Part shown: one piece after another, positions 13,526-21,693 of the stretch | Layout of the letters: each line of letters opens with the position of its first letter | How positions within the stretch are numbered: position 1 is the stretch's first letter | Source of the DNA: DATLFP01 sp035540955 | GTDB taxonomy: Bacteria > Actinomycetota > Acidimicrobiia > Acidimicrobiales > CADCSY01 | Reading direction: 5' to 3' | Assembly (NCBI GenBank): GCA_035540955.1 | Contig: DATLFP010000010.1 | Span: 1 to 21,693, forward strand | Length of the DNA: 21,693 bases | Notes under the pieces: generated by a model | Seen by the model: only the letters and a program-made list of their open reading frames with translations | Database searches by the model: none | Told to the model about the DNA's origin: nothing | Position numbers and translations under genes: made by a program

Positions 13526-14641
13526 GTGGGCGACCTCCCCCTGCTGGAGGACCTGCCGCCCCTCCAGGGCAAGCGGGTCCTCCTCCGAGCCGACTTCAAC
13601 GTGCCCCTCGACAAGGGGACCGGGGCGATCACCGACGACCTGCGCATCCGGGCGGCGCTCCCCACCATCACCTGGCTGCAGGAGCAGGGAGCCACGATCG
13701 TGGCGTGCTCCCACCTCGGGCGACCCAAGGGCGCCCCGGACCCCGCGTACTCGATGGCGCCGGTGCGGGCACGGCTCGCCGAGCTGGCACCCGGGGTCGA
13801 GCTCCTGGAGAACCTTCGCTTCGACGCCGGCGAGGAAGCCAACGATCCCGCGTTCGTCGCCAGGCTCGTCGAGGGGATGGACGCCTACGTCGACGACGCG
13901 TTCGGCGCCTCGCACCGAGCGCACGCATCGATCGTCGGACCGCCCAAGACGCTGCCGAGCGCCGCCGGCCGGCTGCTGGCTCGCGAGGTCGACGTGCTGC
14001 TCGGGCTGCGCCGCTCGCCGAAGCGGCCGTTCGTCGCTCTCCTCGGCGGCTCCAAGGTGAGCGACAAGCTCGGCGTGATCGACGCGCTGCTCGGGGTGTG
14101 CGACCGCCTTGTCATCGGCGGCGGCATGTGCTTCACCTTCCTCGCCGCCCAGGGCCACTCGGTGGGTGACTCCCTGTGCGAGCGCGACCAGATCGAGGCC
14201 TGCCGGAAGCTGCTGGTCGAGCACGGCGACCGCATCGTGGTCCCTCACGACGTCGTCGTGCTGGGACCCGACGAATCCGTTCGCCAGGTGGGCGCCGACG
14301 TGCCCGAGGGTTGGAAGGGCCTCGACATCGGTCCGGGAACGGCGGCGGCGTTCAGCGACGTGATCGGCGAGGCCCGCACGGTCTTCTGGAACGGTCCGAT
14401 GGGGGTGTTCGAAGATCCCCGGTTCGAGGCCGGCACCCGCACGGTGGCGGCGGCGGTGGCTGAGTGCAGCGGCTTCACCGTGGTCGGCGGTGGTGACAGT
14501 GCCGCGGCGGCCGCGAAGTTCGGGCTCGACCGGCAGATCGATCACGTGTCCACGGGCGGCGGCGCCTCGCTCGAGCTGCTGGAGCAGGGCGACCTCCCAG
14601 GCCTCGAGGCGCTCCGCAGCGCCCCCAACGCGAAGGGCTGA
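13526..14641 (+). CDS. pgk: Phosphoglycerate kinase
   Basis: A 371-residue Pgk, slightly shorter than the usual 390-400, which makes ATP from 1,3-bisphosphoglycerate. The N-domain substrate motifs are RVLLRADFNVPLDKG, ACSHLGRPKG and LLENLRF. The C-domain nucleotide motifs are LLGGSKVSDKLGVID, VFWNGPMGVFE and TVVGGGDSAAAAAKFG, followed by STGGGASLELLE. No key motif is missing. The start is GTG, 3 nt after the gap stop and without a separate ribosome site, suggesting re-initiation by the same ribosomes. Only 1 nt separates it from tpiA. Confidence 0.98.
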   Translation: MGDLPLLEDLPPLQGKRVLLRADFNVPLDKGTGAITDDLRIRAALPTITWLQEQGATIVACSHLGRPKGAPDPAYSMAPVRARLAELAPGVELLENLRFDAGEEANDPAFVARLVEGMDAYVDDAFGASHRAHASIVGPPKTLPSAAGRLLAREVDVLLGLRRSPKRPFVALLGGSKVSDKLGVIDALLGVCDRLVIGGGMCFTFLAAQGHSVGDSLCERDQIEACRKLLVEHGDRIVVPHDVVVLGPDESVRQVGADVPEGWKGLDIGPGTAAAFSDVIGEARTVFWNGPMGVFEDPRFEAGTRTVAAAVAECSGFTVVGGGDSAAAAAKFGLDRQIDHVSTGGGASLELLEQGDLPGLEALRSAPNAKG

Positions 14642-14642
14642 T

Positions 14643-15401
<759 letters not shown>

Positions 15402-15408
15402 CGCGCAG

Positions 15409-15442
15409 GTTCGACTTGTTGAACTTGCCCCTCTGGTAACGT
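15409..15442 (+). promoter_or_regulatory. secG promoter with overlapping imperfect palindrome
   Basis: TAACGT (15437-15442) fits TANNNT; TTGTTG (15416-15421) is a -35-like hexamer with a short 15-nt spacer. A 16-bp imperfect palindrome, GTTCGAC-TT-GTTGAAC with 6 of 8 pairs matching, covers 15409-15424 and so overlaps the -35. It is locally less GC-rich than the surroundings. A repressor or activator site is plausible. GAGGAG (15468-15473) is a strong ribosome site 7 nt before secG. Confidence 0.45.
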
Positions 15443-15480
15443 CTTGAGCCCGTGCAGGACCTGACGCGAGGAGCTGACCG

Positions 15481-15711
15481 ATGGTGACGGCCGCCGTGGT
15501 GGTGGTGCACGTCGCCGTATCGCTCCTGCTGATCCTGCTCATCCTGCTGCACAGTGGTCGTGGCGGTGGTCTCTCCGACATGTTCGGGGGCGGCATCGGC
15601 ACCTCCGCAGCGGGCTCCACGGTGATGGAGCGGAACCTCGATCGCATCACCGTGGGCGTCGCCGTCGTGTTCGCGTTCACGACGGTGATCCTGGCGTTGC
15701 GCCTCCAGTAG
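15481..15711 (+). CDS. secG: Preprotein translocase subunit SecG
   Basis: A 76-residue membrane protein with the SecG layout: a first membrane helix (about residues 3-22), a glycine-rich loop with SGRGGGLSDMFGGG, then a second helix (about 54-73). SecG joins SecYE in the plasma membrane and aids SecA-driven export. The position directly after tpiA is conserved in actinobacteria and supports the call. ATG 15481 has GAGGAG 7 nt upstream. It is followed after 51 bp by the binding-protein gene, which has no evident promoter of its own and may be read from the secG promoter. Confidence 0.95.
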   Translation: MVTAAVVVVHVAVSLLLILLILLHSGRGGGLSDMFGGGIGTSAAGSTVMERNLDRITVGVAVVFAFTTVILALRLQ

Positions 15712-15750
15712 CCATACACCGGCGGACGACGCCACCGACATCCCAGACAC

Positions 15751-15756
15751 AGGAGG
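15751..15756 (+). promoter_or_regulatory. Strong Shine-Dalgarno site of the binding-protein gene
   Basis: AGGAGG, 6 nt before GTG 15763, is the strongest ribosome site in the window and fits high expression of an extracytoplasmic binding protein. Confidence 0.7.
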
Positions 15757-15762
15757 ACATAC

Positions 15763-17469
15763 GTGCGTGACCGACGAGCGCTAGCCAGGCTCCTCGCACT
15801 GATCATGGCGTTGTCGCTGGTCGCAGCCGCGTGCGGCGGCGACGACGACGACGACACCACAGGTGGCGACGACACCACCGACACGACTGAAGGTGCTGCG
15901 GGGGAGCCAGAGCCGGGCGGCACGCTCGTCCTCGGCGCCGAGCAGGAGCCCGAGTGCGTCGACTGGATCGCCAGCTGCGCAGGAGCCTCGTGGGGCATCT
16001 GGACCTTGGGCGCCTACACCATGCCCCGCGTGCACGACTTCGACCAGGAGTCGGGTGAGCTGGTCCCGAGCCCGCTGATGGCCTCGGCGCCGACCCTCGA
16101 GGACGATCCCGACGGCGGCATGACCGTCACGTACGAGATCTCCGACGACGCGGTGTGGTCCGACGGTGAGCCGATCACCTCGACCGACTTCGCCTACACG
16201 TGGGACCAGATCAAGAACGGCGACGACATCTACGACAAGACCGGCTACGAGCTGATCGAGTCGATCGACGACTCCGATCCGAAGGTCGCGGTCGTGGAGT
16301 TCGGCACCGACTACGCCGCCTGGCAGGACCTCTTCGGCGGCTTCTACGGCGTCTACCCCTCGCACATCCTCGAGGGCCAGGACCGCAACGCAGCCATGAA
16401 CGACGGCTACGAGTGGTCGGGTGGCCCCTGGAAGCTCGAGGAGTGGGCGAAGGGCTCGGAGATCAGGCTGATCCCGAACGAGAACTACTGGGGTCAGCAG
16501 CCGTACCTCGACCGCGTCGTGTTCCGCTTCGTGCCGGACACCGCGGCCGAGATCGAGGCGCTGAAGTCGGGCCAGGTGTCGGCCATCTACCCGCAGGCGC
16601 AGCTCGAGCTCGAGGAGCTCACCAACCTGGCGGGCCATGAGTTCTCGGTGATCGACTCGCTGAACTACGAGGCACTCTGGTTCAACACCGAGAAGCCGCC
16701 GCTCGACAACCTCGAGGTGCGCAAGGCCCTCGCCTACGCCACCGACCGGCAGGCGATCGTGGATGCGCTGTTCAAGCCGGTGAACCCGAACATCGAGCCG
16801 ATCCAGTCGTTCATGACGCCGGCCAACTCGAAGTGGTACACCGAGCCGTTCAGCGTCTACAGCCACGACCTCGACATGGTCACCGAGATCATGGAGGCCG
16901 ACGGCTGGGCCAAGGGCTCGGACGGCATCTGGGCGAAGGACGGTCAGCGGGCCGCCACCGAGATCAACTCGACGGCCGGCAACGCCCGCCGTGAGCGGAC
17001 CGCAGAGATCCTGCAGCAGCAGTGGCGGGAGGCCGGCTTCGAGCTGACCATCAACTTCACCGCCGCCGGCACGCTGTTCGGCGAGTGGGGTCCCCAGGGC
17101 ATCATGGTCATCGGCCTGTACGCCCAGGTCCCGCCGTCGACCGACCCGGGCATCTGCTCGACCTTCTGCTCCAAGAACATCCCGACGACCGACTCGCCCA
17201 GCGGCCAGAACTGGACCCGTCTCGCGTCGGACGCCATCGACGAGGCGTGGGAGGCCGTGGAGACCGAGCTGGACGAGGACGCCCGGCTCGACCTCGTCCG
17301 TCAGGGCCATCAGGCCCTCGCCGACGAGCTGCCCGGTCTGCCGGTCGATCCGTTCCCGGACATCTTCGTCTACAACTCGGACAAGCTGAACGGCCCGCTC
17401 GGCCACAACGTGGTCTACGGCCCGTTCTGGAACATGAACGAGTGGTGGTGCACTGGCGGTCAGTGCTAG
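15763..17469 (+). CDS. ABC transporter substrate-binding lipoprotein, family 5 (peptide type)
   Basis: A 568-residue SBP family 5 protein, the extracellular receptor of the importer encoded downstream. The signal peptide ends in a lipobox LVAAAC, making C24 the lipid anchor. It is followed by an acidic Asp/Thr/Gly linker (residues 25-45) encoded partly by (GAC)5. The mature domain begins PGGTLVLGAEQEPECVDWIA, and VRKALAYATDRQAIVDALF is the usual family signature. Mature cysteines occur as three close pairs: C65/C72, C465/C469 and C563/C568, suggesting disulfides. The ligand may be peptides, but family 5 also binds sugars, nickel or other compounds. GTG 15763 has AGGAGG 6 nt upstream. A large hairpin follows the gene. 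Confidence 0.93.
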   Translation: MRDRRALARLLALIMALSLVAAACGGDDDDDTTGGDDTTDTTEGAAGEPEPGGTLVLGAEQEPECVDWIASCAGASWGIWTLGAYTMPRVHDFDQESGELVPSPLMASAPTLEDDPDGGMTVTYEISDDAVWSDGEPITSTDFAYTWDQIKNGDDIYDKTGYELIESIDDSDPKVAVVEFGTDYAAWQDLFGGFYGVYPSHILEGQDRNAAMNDGYEWSGGPWKLEEWAKGSEIRLIPNENYWGQQPYLDRVVFRFVPDTAAEIEALKSGQVSAIYPQAQLELEELTNLAGHEFSVIDSLNYEALWFNTEKPPLDNLEVRKALAYATDRQAIVDALFKPVNPNIEPIQSFMTPANSKWYTEPFSVYSHDLDMVTEIMEADGWAKGSDGIWAKDGQRAATEINSTAGNARRERTAEILQQQWREAGFELTINFTAAGTLFGEWGPQGIMVIGLYAQVPPSTDPGICSTFCSKNIPTTDSPSGQNWTRLASDAIDEAWEAVETELDEDARLDLVRQGHQALADELPGLPVDPFPDIFVYNSDKLNGPLGHNVVYGPFWNMNEWWCTGGQC

Positions 17470-17473
17470 CCGC

Positions 17474-17491
17474 TGACCTGGTTTGACCTGG
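17474..17491 (+). repeat. Tandem 8-bp direct repeat TGACCTGG
   Basis: TGACCTGG occurs at 17474-17481 and 17484-17491, spaced by TT, giving a 10-bp period (one helical turn) directly before the large hairpin and 4 nt after the binding-protein stop. It could be a protein site or chance. Confidence 0.4.
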
Positions 17492-17529
17492 ACGGGGGCC
17501 CGGTACGCATCAGCGTGCCGGGCCCCCGT
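17492..17529 (+). terminator. 17-bp hairpin between binding-protein and permease genes
   Basis: Arms ACGGGGGCCCGG (17492-17503) and CCGGGCCCCCGT (17518-17529) are perfect 12-bp complements. A T-G wobble and ACGC/GCGT continue the stem to a four-base loop ATCA (17509-17512). No T-run follows. The position after the first gene of an importer operon is where partial terminators or RNA-stabilising hairpins act, as known for malE-malF; the action here is inferred. Confidence 0.75.
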
Positions 17530-17573
17530 TCGCTGTTCGGGCGTCGGACCGCAGAGACGGAAACAGGAGCGCA

Positions 17574-18536
17574 GTGCTTGCCTACATCGTTCGCCGGCTG
17601 CTGATCTCGATCCCGGTCGTCATCGTTGCGTCGATGGTCCTCTTCGGGTTCGTGAGCAGCTCGACGGATCCCACGGCGCGCTTCCGGCTCTCGCGCGATC
17701 CGACGCTGGTCGAGCGCGAGCGAGAGCGACTCGGGCTGAACGACCCGCTCGTCGTGCAGTACAAGAACTGGGCCGGCGACTTCGTCAAGGGCGAGTGGGG
17801 CCAGTCCTACATCAGTCGCCGGGCGGTCTCGACCGAGATCTGGCGGGCGCTCAAGAACACCGTGCAGCTCATCGTCTGGTCGGTGCTCCTGTGCATGATC
17901 GTGGCCATCCTCGTCGGGGTGTACTCAGCGGTCCGGCAGTACTCGGCGCTCGACTACACGTTCACCACGATGTCCTTCGTCGGCCTCTCGATACCGACGT
18001 TCTTCTTCGCGCTCCTCGCCATCCACTTCCTCACCACCGAGCTGCGGACGTGGCTCGGATGGGACGATCCGCTCTTCTACTCGGTGGGGATGCACTCGGC
18101 GGATGACAAGAGCGTGCTCGACTTCTTCCGGCACGCCGCCCTGCCGATCCTCACGCTGTCGGTGCAGCTGGTTGCGGGGTGGAGCAGGTACCAGCGCAGC
18201 GCCATGCTCGACGTGATGGGTGCCGACTACATCCGCACCGCCCGGGCGAAGGGCGTGCCCCGGCGCAAGGTGGTGTTCAAGCACGCGCTGCGCAACGCGC
18301 TCATCCCACTGACGACGGTGATGGCCGTCGACGTCGGCGCCCTCTTCGGTGGGCTCATCGTGACCGAGTACATCTTCGCCTGGCCCGGCATGGGGCGATT
18401 GTTCGTCGACGCGATCGTGCAGGGCGACACCGCAGTGGTCCTGCCATGGATGATCATCACCGCGACCTTCATCATCGGTTTCAACCTGCTGGCCGACGTG
18501 CTCTACGGCGTCCTCGATCCCCGGATCCGGCACTGA
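17574..18536 (+). CDS. ABC transporter permease, DppB/OppB type
   Basis: A 320-residue inner-membrane permease with six predicted helices. The N-terminal MLAYIVRRLLISIPVVI is the DppB signature, with TM1 at about 3-26, then a periplasmic part with LGLNDPLVVQYKNWAGDFVKG. The EAA loop that docks the ATPase is DYIRTARAKGVPRRKVVFKHALRNALIP. The C-terminal VTEYIFAWPGMGRLFVDAI and LADVLYGVLDPRIR are characteristic. The start is GTG 17574 with AGGAG 4 nt upstream. It lies 104 bp after the binding-protein gene and overlaps the next permease by TGATG. It pairs with the DppC-type partner to form the channel. Confidence 0.95.
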   Translation: MLAYIVRRLLISIPVVIVASMVLFGFVSSSTDPTARFRLSRDPTLVERERERLGLNDPLVVQYKNWAGDFVKGEWGQSYISRRAVSTEIWRALKNTVQLIVWSVLLCMIVAILVGVYSAVRQYSALDYTFTTMSFVGLSIPTFFFALLAIHFLTTELRTWLGWDDPLFYSVGMHSADDKSVLDFFRHAALPILTLSVQLVAGWSRYQRSAMLDVMGADYIRTARAKGVPRRKVVFKHALRNALIPLTTVMAVDVGALFGGLIVTEYIFAWPGMGRLFVDAIVQGDTAVVLPWMIITATFIIGFNLLADVLYGVLDPRIRH

Positions 18537-19567
18537 TGGTGTTCCGAGACGACGACCCCGAGCGCGAGGCAGCCGGCAGCGGCGTGGTGACGAGCGAGGC
18601 GCTCCTCGAGATGGTCGAGGACGACCTCGGCGGCGAGGTCCTCGAGGACATCGACCCGACGATCGCCGACGTCGCCGACGTCGCCGACGGCAAGCCGCTC
18701 AGCCAGTGGCGCCTCTTCCGGCGCCGCTTTCTCCGCCACCGGCTGGCGGTGGCGGCCTTGATCGTGCTGTCGATCCTGCTCCTCAGCGCCCTGTTCGCGC
18801 CGCTGATCACGAAGCACGATCCCATCGCCCAGGACCTGACCAACCTGCGTCAGCCGCCCAACGGCGAGCACTGGTTCGGGACCGACAACCTCGGACGCGA
18901 TCTGTTCGCCCGCGTCGTCTACGCCGGACGCATCTCGCTCAAGATCGGCTTCCTCGTGTCGCTGCTGTCGACGCTGATCGGGATGATCGTCGGGTCGATC
19001 GCCGGCTACGTGGGGCGGTGGGTCGAGTCGCTGCTCATGCGGATCACCGACCTGTTCCTCATCATCCCCGGCCTCGCGGTGCTGATCGTCGCCAACAACA
19101 ACTTCCGGGGCAAGCGCATCTTCGGCTTCGACCTCGGCACCGACACGCTGGCCATCCTGATCCTCTCCCTGCTGCTCTGGACGACGATGGCGCGCGTCGT
19201 GCGGGGCGTCGTGCTGTCGCTCAAGGAGAAGGAGTTCGTGGAGGCGGCGCGGGCCTCAGGAGCGTCGACGGCGCGCATCATCGTTCGCCACATCCTGCCG
19301 AACTGCATCGGCCCGATCGTCGTCAACACCACGCTCGTCGTCGGGATCGCCATCCTCCTCGAGTCGACGCTGTCGTTCCTCGGCTTCGGCGTGCAGCCGC
19401 CGGAGGTGTCGTGGGGCTATCTCGTCAACGATGCCCGCGGCACGGCCGGCACGCGGTACGCCTACCTCATCTACTTCCCGGGCGCCGCCATCTCGCTGAC
19501 GTTGCTGGCGGTCAACTTCCTCGGCGACGGCCTGCGGGACGCCTTCGACCCCACCTCCAAGCACTGA
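18536..19567 (+). CDS. ABC transporter permease, DppC/OppC type, with acidic N-terminal extension
   Basis: A 343-residue DppC-type permease. The core begins at SQWRLFRRRFLRHRLAVAAL, with TM1 at about 70-90, then HWFGTDNLGRDLFARVVYAGR, the usual DppC signature. The EAA loop is EFVEAARASGASTARIIVRH. The C-terminus VNFLGDGLRDAFDP is typical. Before the core are about 52 cytoplasmic residues rich in Asp and Glu (17 acidic) with a DVADVAD repeat; most DppC proteins have a shorter lead. The start ATG 18536 overlaps the upstream TGA, so translation is coupled; a later start is not evident. It overlaps the next gene by TGATG as well. Confidence 0.95.
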   Translation: MVFRDDDPEREAAGSGVVTSEALLEMVEDDLGGEVLEDIDPTIADVADVADGKPLSQWRLFRRRFLRHRLAVAALIVLSILLLSALFAPLITKHDPIAQDLTNLRQPPNGEHWFGTDNLGRDLFARVVYAGRISLKIGFLVSLLSTLIGMIVGSIAGYVGRWVESLLMRITDLFLIIPGLAVLIVANNNFRGKRIFGFDLGTDTLAILILSLLLWTTMARVVRGVVLSLKEKEFVEAARASGASTARIIVRHILPNCIGPIVVNTTLVVGIAILLESTLSFLGFGVQPPEVSWGYLVNDARGTAGTRYAYLIYFPGAAISLTLLAVNFLGDGLRDAFDPTSKH

Positions 19568-20652
19568 TGGCCGACGAGCTCGAGACCGACTTCGACATCG
19601 ACGCCCTCCCCGCGGCCGTCCAGCCGCCGGGCGCGGTGCTGTCGGTGCGCAACCTGCGGGTCGACTTCAAGACCGACGACGGGATCGTCAAGGCCGTCGA
19701 CGACGTCTCCTACGACGTCTTCGAGAACGAGGTCCTCGGCATCGTCGGTGAGTCGGGATCGGGCAAGACGGTGTCGTCGCTCGCGATCCTCGGCCTCCTT
19801 CCGAAGACCGCGGAGGTCAGCGGCCAGGTGATCTTCCGCGGCCGCGATCTCGTCGGGTTGAACGAGCGAGCTCTGCGCACCGTGCGCGGCAACAAGATCT
19901 CGATGGTCTTCCAGGACGCGCTGGCCGCGCTGAACCCGGTCTTCACCGTCGGCCACCAGATCGCCGAGGCCATCGACGTGCACCGGGACCTGTCGAGGAA
20001 GGAGCTCGCCGCCGAGGTCCAGGACCTGCTGGGCATCGTCGGCATCTCCAATCCGAAGGCGCGCGCCGACCAGTACCCGCACGAGTACTCCGGCGGGATG
20101 CGACAGCGGGCCATGATCGCCATGGCGCTCGCCAACCGGCCCGACGTGCTGATCGCCGACGAGCCCACGACGGCGCTCGACGTGACGATCCAGGCCCAGG
20201 TGCTCGAGGTCTTCGAGCGGGTGCAGGCGCAGACGAACAGCGCCATCCTCCTCATCACCCACGACCTCGGCGTCGTCGCCGGGATGGCCGACCGGGTCAT
20301 GGTCATGTACGCGGGACGCCAGTCCGAGATCGGCACGGTCGACGAGATCTTCTACGAGCCTCGGCACCCGTACACCCTCAGCCTCCTGGCGTCGCTGCCG
20401 AGGTTGGATCGGGGCGACCGGCGCGACCGGCTGTACCGCATCAAGGGCCAGCCGCCGTCGCTGATCCGGGTGCCGCCCGGGTGCCCGTTCAACCCCCGCT
20501 GCCCGATGGCGCAGACTCCAGATCCCTGCGCCACCGAGGTGCCGCCGCTCTACTCGGTGTCCGGCGGTACTGAGCACCGTTCGGCGTGTCACTTCCGAGA
20601 GCAGCTGGCGGGCGTCACGGTCGAGCAGCTCCGGGCGAGGGTCCGCGCGTGA
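19567..20652 (+). CDS. ABC transporter ATP-binding protein, DppD/OppD type
   Basis: A 361-residue ATPase. Walker A is GESGSGKT (residues 61-68), the Q-loop is MVFQDALAALNP, the signature is SGGMRQR (from 175), Walker B is VLIADEPTTALD with E199, and the H-loop is ITHDLG. After the ATPase core come HPYTLSLLASLP and the cysteine-bearing oligopeptide-transporter C-terminal domain (CPFNPRCPMAQTPDPC and HRSACHF). The short acidic N-terminus (ADELETDFDIDA) echoes that of the preceding permease. It overlaps the permease by TGATG and the next ATPase by GTGA. It should form a heterodimer with the OppF-type partner to drive import. Confidence 0.96.
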   Translation: MADELETDFDIDALPAAVQPPGAVLSVRNLRVDFKTDDGIVKAVDDVSYDVFENEVLGIVGESGSGKTVSSLAILGLLPKTAEVSGQVIFRGRDLVGLNERALRTVRGNKISMVFQDALAALNPVFTVGHQIAEAIDVHRDLSRKELAAEVQDLLGIVGISNPKARADQYPHEYSGGMRQRAMIAMALANRPDVLIADEPTTALDVTIQAQVLEVFERVQAQTNSAILLITHDLGVVAGMADRVMVMYAGRQSEIGTVDEIFYEPRHPYTLSLLASLPRLDRGDRRDRLYRIKGQPPSLIRVPPGCPFNPRCPMAQTPDPCATEVPPLYSVSGGTEHRSACHFREQLAGVTVEQLRARVRA

Positions 20653-21683
20653 CCACGATCGAGCCCCAGACACCGCCGGCGCCGGCGCCGGACCCGAACG
20701 TACCGCCGCTGCTCGAGGTGGCAGGACTGGTCAAGCACTTCCCCATCCGCAGCGGCCTCCTGCAGCGGGTCACCGGGCAGGTCCACGCTCTCTGCAACGT
20801 CTCCTTCGACGTCGGCGCCGGCGAGACGCTCGGATTGGTGGGGGAGTCGGGGTGCGGCAAGTCGACGACGGCGAGGACGATCCTGCGCCTGGTCGAGCCC
20901 ACCGCCGGTTCGGTGCGCTTCCGGGGCGAGGAGGTCACGACGATGAAGGGCGCCGCCCTCCGCCGGCTGCGCCGCAAGCTGCAGATCGTGTTCCAGGACC
21001 CGTACGCGTCGCTGAACCCCCGCATGACGGTGCACGCCGTCATCGCCGATCCGATGAAGGTGCACGGCACCTACAAGGAGGGCGGCCGGGAGCGCATCGC
21101 CGAGCTGCTCGAGCTGGTCGGGCTCAAGCCGGAGCACGTCAACCGCTACCCGCACGAGTTCTCCGGTGGTCAGCGCCAGCGCATCGGCGTGGCCCGGGCG
21201 CTGGCGCTCGAGCCCGACCTCCTGGTCCTCGACGAGCCCGTCTCCGCCCTCGACGTGTCGATCCAGGCGGGCGTGATCAACCTCTTCGAGGACCTGCGGG
21301 ACAAGCTGGGGCTGTCGTACATCTTCGTGGCCCACGACCTGTCGGTGGTCCGCCACATCGCCGACCGCGTGGCGGTCATGTACCTCGGCAAGATCATCGA
21401 GATCGGGACCCGAGACGAGATCTACGAGCAGCCGAGCCACCCCTACACCCAGGCGCTGCTGTCGGCGGTGCCGGTTCCCGACCCCCGCAAGGAGCGGGCC
21501 CGCACCCGCATCGTGCTCGAGGGCGACCTGCCGAGCCCCGCCGACCCGCCGACGGGCTGCCGGTTCCGGACCCGGTGCTGGAAGGCCCAGGACATCTGCG
21601 CCGAGCAGGAGCCCGAGCTGATCGACCGCGGCCAGGGCCACCCCAGCGCCTGCCACTTCGCCGAGGCCATGGAGGTGGTCTAG
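20649..21683 (+). CDS. ABC transporter ATP-binding protein, DppF/OppF type
   Basis: A 344-residue ATPase, the partner of the preceding one. A Pro-rich N-terminus (TPPAPAPDPNVPP) precedes the core; Walker A is GESGCGKST (65-73), then IVFQDPYASLNPRMTV, signature FSGGQRQRIGVARAL, Walker B LLVLDEPVSALD and H-loop VAHDLSVV. The LLQRVTGQVHALCNVSFDV insertion at the N-terminus and the C-terminal CRFRTRCWKAQDIC plus SACHF are OppF-type features. The start is GTG 20649, overlapping the upstream TGA (GTGA); an upstream ATG in the same frame lies inside the previous gene. It ends 10 bp before the window edge, and it is the last gene seen in the operon. Confidence 0.96.
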   Translation: MTTIEPQTPPAPAPDPNVPPLLEVAGLVKHFPIRSGLLQRVTGQVHALCNVSFDVGAGETLGLVGESGCGKSTTARTILRLVEPTAGSVRFRGEEVTTMKGAALRRLRRKLQIVFQDPYASLNPRMTVHAVIADPMKVHGTYKEGGRERIAELLELVGLKPEHVNRYPHEFSGGQRQRIGVARALALEPDLLVLDEPVSALDVSIQAGVINLFEDLRDKLGLSYIFVAHDLSVVRHIADRVAVMYLGKIIEIGTRDEIYEQPSHPYTQALLSAVPVPDPRKERARTRIVLEGDLPSPADPPTGCRFRTRCWKAQDICAEQEPELIDRGQGHPSACHFAEAMEVV

Positions 21684-21693
21684 ATCCCGTTGG

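Noticed and set aside
15841..15855. (GAC)5 trinucleotide repeat in the binding-protein gene
   Set aside because: It encodes the acidic linker after the lipobox, common in actinobacterial lipoproteins; five units are too few to suggest phase variation, and slippage by three would not shift the frame.

Overview
The window is GC-rich (Actinobacteria-like) chromosomal DNA with tightly packed genes, many GTG starts, and start codons preceded by a TANNNT box at 7-9 nt (leaderless transcription). Gene content and the long antisense open frames typical of high GC suggest a marine or soil actinobacterium, possibly Acidimicrobiia; that placement is an inference from gene style, not a search result. No tRNA, rRNA, CRISPR, insertion sequence or phage gene was seen, and no gene-free stretch exceeds 300 bases.

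Layout. Bases 1-913 (minus): a TlyA/FtsJ-like methyltransferase without an S4 domain, cut by the window edge, coupled to an SRPBCC protein. From a very compact divergent promoter, 939-3156 (plus) encodes a crotonase-fold enzyme, a VOC/glyoxalase-like protein and an SDR dehydrogenase, probably a small acyl-CoA or alcohol oxidation set. A 116-bp gap with three successive hairpins leads to an ABC1/ADCK/UbiB kinase-like protein (3273-4760). Quinolinate synthase nadA (4844-5995, minus) converges on it and is divergent from uvrC (6183-8084, plus).

Bases 8081-9588 (minus) hold a pentapeptide-repeat protein resembling MfpA and a lipoprotein with a likely beta-propeller. A class I methyltransferase (9621-10358) and an unrecognised coiled-coil protein (10380-11600) follow on the plus strand; the latter overlaps rapZ (11600-12469). 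Then come gap, pgk, tpiA and secG (12515-15711). This is the well-known actinobacterial uvrC-rapZ-yvcK-whiA-gap-pgk-tpiA-secG neighbourhood, but yvcK and whiA are absent and four genes sit between uvrC and rapZ.

Bases 15763-21683 are a complete five-gene oligopeptide/dipeptide-type ABC importer: lipoprotein binding protein, two permeases and two ATPases. A strong 17-bp hairpin after the binding-protein gene probably sets its higher expression; the four downstream genes are joined by stop/start overlaps.

No clearly new multi-gene system is evident. The points most worth checking are the coiled-coil protein coupled to a RapZ whose P-loop lacks its basic residue, the missing yvcK-whiA, the S4-less TlyA-like protein, the crotonase with an isomerase-type acid only, and the structured nadA leader.
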